Shown: in pieces, positions 61,883 through 64,000 of the stretch | Position numbering within the stretch: position 1 is the stretch's first letter | Layout of the letters: the number at the start of each line of letters is the position of its first letter | From: Methanolobus sp. | Lineage (GTDB): Archaea > Halobacteriota > Methanosarcinia > Methanosarcinales > Methanosarcinaceae | NCBI RefSeq assembly: GCF_030682845.1 | Contig: NZ_JAUXNK010000075.1 | Coordinates: 119,904 to 183,903 of the forward strand | Reading direction: 5' to 3' | DNA length: 64,000 nucleotides | Program-made: the position numbers and the translations under genes | Notes under the pieces: generated by a model | Databases searched by the model: none | Seen by the model: only the letters and a program-made list of their open reading frames with translations | What the model was told of the DNA's origin: nothing

Positions 61883-62074
61883 TTGGGGCTATTTATGTCA
61901 CAATCAGTGAACAGGAGTTCAGGGACTTTTGCGCATGCCTTACAATCGATTCCTGATTACTCTGAAGTGCTTGTGCTGCTTTTGATATTGGCTTTGATGG
62001 CGATGTCTTCTGATGAGATCGCAGATTTCATTTCACTGGTGCGCGAAGCATTCACTTATCCCGGATTTCCATGA
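61883..62074 (+). CDS. Small protein with one hydrophobic helix, unknown
   Basis: From a TTG at 61883, which has AGGAGGG about 11 nt upstream, the frame encodes 63 residues; an ATG at 61895 would give 59. The middle contains one hydrophobic helix (VLVLLLILALMAM) followed by an acidic stretch (SSDEIADFISLVREAF). A TATA-like tataaatag lies about 50 nt upstream of the TTG. I do not recognise the family. The DUF1622 gene follows after 47 nt and may be cotranscribed. Confidence 0.5.
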   Translation: MGLFMSQSVNRSSGTFAHALQSIPDYSEVLVLLLILALMAMSSDEIADFISLVREAFTYPGFP

Positions 62075-62121
62075 ATAAGCTCTTTTGGTCACAACAAGTG
62101 CCTCCGTAAGTAAGGCTTATT

Positions 62122-62511
62122 ATGGGGAGGCAGTTAATTCTTAATGGGCGTATTTGTATGGTATTGGGAACAGGACTTTTGCTTGAATGGGGATCTCTCG
62201 CCCTTGGCCTTTTTGAACTGTTTTTTGTTATGGTGGGTCTGGCAATGATCATCTATGGGGGTATTGTGGCCACAATAGAGATAATCCTCCATGAGGCGCA
62301 GAAAAAAAACTATACTTATGCTCACATCAGGCACCAGTTCACCGATAAGATCTTATTCGGCCTGGAGTTCCTGATTGCTGCAGATGTGATAAGGACCGTT
62401 CTGGATCCTTCAATCGAGGAGATTCTGACCCTTGGTGCAATCGTTTTGATAAGGACGATTATGGCTCACTTCCTTAGTAAGGAGATTGAGGAATACTCTT
62501 TTGAAGAATAG
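62122..62511 (+). CDS. DUF1622 membrane protein
   Basis: The 129-residue protein has two N-terminal hydrophobic segments and the DUF1622 pattern: ILHEAQKKNYTYAHIRHQFTDKILFGLEFLIAADVIRTVLDPSIEEILTLGAIVLIRTIMAHFLSKEIEE (pattern only). The function is unknown. AAGG lies 7 nt before the ATG. Its stop codon (62509-62511) abuts the left inverted repeat of the IS1-family element, so the original C terminus may have been slightly longer, although the length is near normal. Confidence 0.8.
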   Translation: MGRQLILNGRICMVLGTGLLLEWGSLALGLFELFFVMVGLAMIIYGGIVATIEIILHEAQKKNYTYAHIRHQFTDKILFGLEFLIAADVIRTVLDPSIEEILTLGAIVLIRTIMAHFLSKEIEEYSFEE

Positions 62512-62512
62512 T

Positions 62513-63260
62513 TTTTGGTATTGTTAAGTAAATAGAGGTATATAGGATGAAAGCCTATACTTCAGTATGAACTGCCCTAAATGTAAGAGTTCCAACCACA
62601 AAAAGAATGGGAAAGTCGATGAACGTCAACGCTACAAATGTTATGATTGCGGATATAACTATACAGTCGAGATAAAATCGACTGCGAGTTCTACTTCCGT
62701 TAAAAGGCAGGCTTTACAACTCTATCTTGAAGGATTAGGATTTCGTTCAATCGGAAGATTTTTGGGAGTAAGTCATGTTTCTGTTTATAATTGGATTAAA
62801 AAATTTGGTCAGGAGTTAGAGGACCTAAAAAGTGAAAATGAGATAGAGATTGTTGAATTAGACGAGATGCACACTTATATAGGCAACAAAAAAAATATTG
62901 CTGGATCTGGATTGCTGTTGATAGGATTGGGAAAAGGTTCATCAACTGCTCTTTTGGTAGCAGAGGCACGGAAACTGGAAGACAACTCTGGGAAATATTA
63001 AAGGATAAGGAAATAAAAGAAGTCATGACAGATCACTGGAAAGCATATGCAGAGTTTCTTCCAGAGGCTATTCATACTCGATCCAAAGCTGAAACATATA
63101 CCGTAGAAGGATATAACAGCATATTTAGGCATTTCCTGGCAAGATTGAGAAGAAAGTCTAAGTGTTATTCAAAGAGTCTTGAAATGTTGAGATACTCTGT
63201 TCTCCTGTTAATGAAGTACAGAAATAAAGAACTAGCGATGTTTAATTAACAATGCCAAAA
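62513..63260 (+). mobile_element. IS1-family insertion sequence
   Basis: The 748-bp element has terminal inverted repeats: TTTTGGTATTGTTAAGTAAA (62513-62532) against the complement of 63241-63260 matches at 18 of 20 positions. It encodes a transposase with an N-terminal zinc finger and the IS1-type DDE region in two frames. I found no clear target-site duplication in the flanks. It lies between the DUF1622 gene and a truncated regulator. Confidence 0.85.
62567..63249 (+). pseudogene. IS1-family transposase split by a frameshift at an A8 run
   Basis: The first frame (62567-63001) encodes a zinc-finger part (CPKCKSSNHKKNGK...CYDCGYNY, four Cys), a helix-turn-helix (ALQLYLEGLGFRSIGRFLGVSHVSVYNWIKKF) and the start of the catalytic domain (VELDEMHTYIGNKKN). 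From about 62893 the coding continues in the -1 frame (YCWIWIAVDRIGKRF, then VMTDHWKAYAEFL to LLMKYRNKELAMFN, ending 63249). The switch falls at eight A residues (62888-62895). IS1 elements use -1 frameshifting, but at a different point, so this could be slippage-dependent or a real mutation. Confidence 0.75.
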
Positions 63261-63329
63261 TTTCTGTTCACTTTAAGTAGTGCGGATTACAAAGATGGTA
63301 GTAGGAATTATTAAGGAAGAGCGGGGAGC

Positions 63330-63914
63330 ATGACGAAACCGTTACTTGATGTGATATTTGCATCTGAGAAGAGAAAGAATGTTCTATTATTGTTGCAGGA
63401 CGGCCCAAAGCAAATGGAAACCCTCCTCAAGTCACTTGGAACTACAAGACAGGCATTACTTCCACAGATCAGGACACTGGAAGAACATTATCTTGTTGCT
63501 CACTTCGCTCATGTTTATGAATTAACCACTATTGGAAAACTTGCTGCTGGTAAAATGGTTCCTTTGCTGGGTACTATTGAGGTTTTTGATAGTGACATAG
63601 ATTATTGGGGAACTCATAAACTTGACTTCATTCCACCACATCTTTTGAAAAGAATAAATGAACTTGGAAAATGTAAGATAATACATCCTGCAATCACAGA
63701 AATGCATGAATTCAACAATGAGTTTTATGAGCATTCGAAGATATCCGGTTCTGTATCGAGAGTAAGTACATACTTTCATCCCATGTATTCTACACTATAT
63801 CCTCAACTAATGGATCGAAAAGTTCAAATCCATTTAATTATCGCCCGGGAAGTACTTGACAAATTCAGTACTTCACTAATTTTGAATAGGACACAGAATA
63901 ATGCTTTCCGATAG
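63330..63914 (+). pseudogene. Truncated FilR1-type (DUF1724) methanogen regulator
   Basis: The frame gives 194 residues. The winged helix (KPLLDVIFASEKRKNVLLLLQDGPKQMETLLKSL...IRTLEEHYLV) and the first part of the FilR1/DUF1724 domain (DSDIDYWGTHKLDFIPPHLLKRINELGKCKI) are well preserved. Family members have about 255-265 residues; here the similarity stops after VLDKF (about residue 178) and a short unrelated tail follows. The region beyond it holds hairpins and no continuation of the domain. GGGGAGC precedes the ATG. It probably lost its ligand-sensing half to an insertion or deletion. Confidence 0.75.
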
Positions 63915-64000
63915 CTTTATATGCGGCGGGAACGCCGCCCTATGTCATTTCTACCATTCAATTCAAGGACCTGTGATAAGGTTGAATTAAGGCCAAAACA
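63849..64000 (+). repeat. Hairpin-rich junction after the truncated regulator
   Basis: Three stems occur in 140 nt: GAAGTACT/AGTACTTC (63849-63874, 8 bp), GCGGCG/CGCCGC with a GGAA loop (63923-63938), and AATTCA+ACCT/AGGT+TGAATT (63960-63988). Subterminal hairpins are typical of IS200/IS605 element ends, so this may be the edge of a second mobile element that continues beyond the window. The window ends before this can be decided. Confidence 0.35.

Noticed and set aside
62502..63275. Target-site duplication flanking the IS1-family element
   Set aside because: The 8-11 bases on the two sides do not match, so none is claimed.
1..64000. tRNA, rRNA or CRISPR array
   Set aside because: No T-loop consensus with acceptor pairing, no rRNA-like block and no regularly spaced direct repeats were found by reading both strands; a covariance-model search was not possible here.

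Overview
The window comes from a methanogenic euryarchaeon of the Methanosarcinaceae. The sequence shows a complete eight-gene methyl-H4MPT:coenzyme M methyltransferase operon (mtrEDCBAFGH, minus strand, 14.8-19.8 kb), the F420 gene cofE, archaeal SecD/SecF, Sec61-beta and SRP19, a divergent second RFC small subunit, RadB, archaeal phosphoglycerate mutase, and a large surface protein with two Methanosarcina-type S-layer domains. Moderate GC, many TATA-like boxes and several apparently leaderless starts fit this. I cannot fix the genus; Methanolobus or Methanomethylovorans-like organisms are reasonable guesses.

0-25 kb is mostly housekeeping. From left to right it holds an unknown membrane protein, an orphan ParA-type ATPase, a wHTH regulator, an operon secF-secD-rfcS2-elp3, dCMP deaminase, cofE, an Hsp20, apgM, lysC-purM-DUF1894, the mtr operon, a U32-type protein, a TIM-barrel isomerase-like protein, a universal stress protein, SRP19, a 59-aa Sec61-beta gene and an mtnA-type isomerase.

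25-39.3 kb is an accessory block of membrane and stress functions: a DHA2 MFS exporter, an AI-2E-type permease, three DUF308/HdeD-like membrane proteins, MscS, a cation/proton antiporter, a short BASS-type transporter, an arylsulfatase with its anaerobic radical-SAM maturase, a DUF1269 protein, a DUF6325-like protein with an alanine-rich tail, and a LURP-one-like protein. Three minus-strand promoters in this block carry the same 26-nt inverted-repeat element immediately upstream of the TATA box, with compensatory changes in the arms, which suggests an undescribed small stress regulon. The leader of the MFS gene recurs in degraded form in front of the third DUF308-like gene.

39.5-62.5 kb returns to core and envelope functions: an HD phosphohydrolase with trmI, radB (which appears to lack a standard start codon and to use AUA), the anaerobic ribonucleotide reductase set grx-nrdD-nrdG, a DUF4349 lipoprotein, thiL, the giant S-layer-like protein, an XRE regulator divergent from a NitT/TauT-type ABC importer, a bactofilin-like protein, a three-PAS histidine kinase, a terpenoid-cyclase-fold protein, an Mrp/Nbp35 ATPase with DUF134, a UppP-type phosphatase and a DUF1622 protein.

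62.5-64 kb is disturbed. It holds a 748-bp IS1-family element with 18/20 matching terminal repeats and a frameshifted transposase, then a FilR1-type methanogen regulator whose C-terminal part is missing and is replaced by hairpin-rich sequence running to the window edge. No tRNA, rRNA or CRISPR array was recognised.
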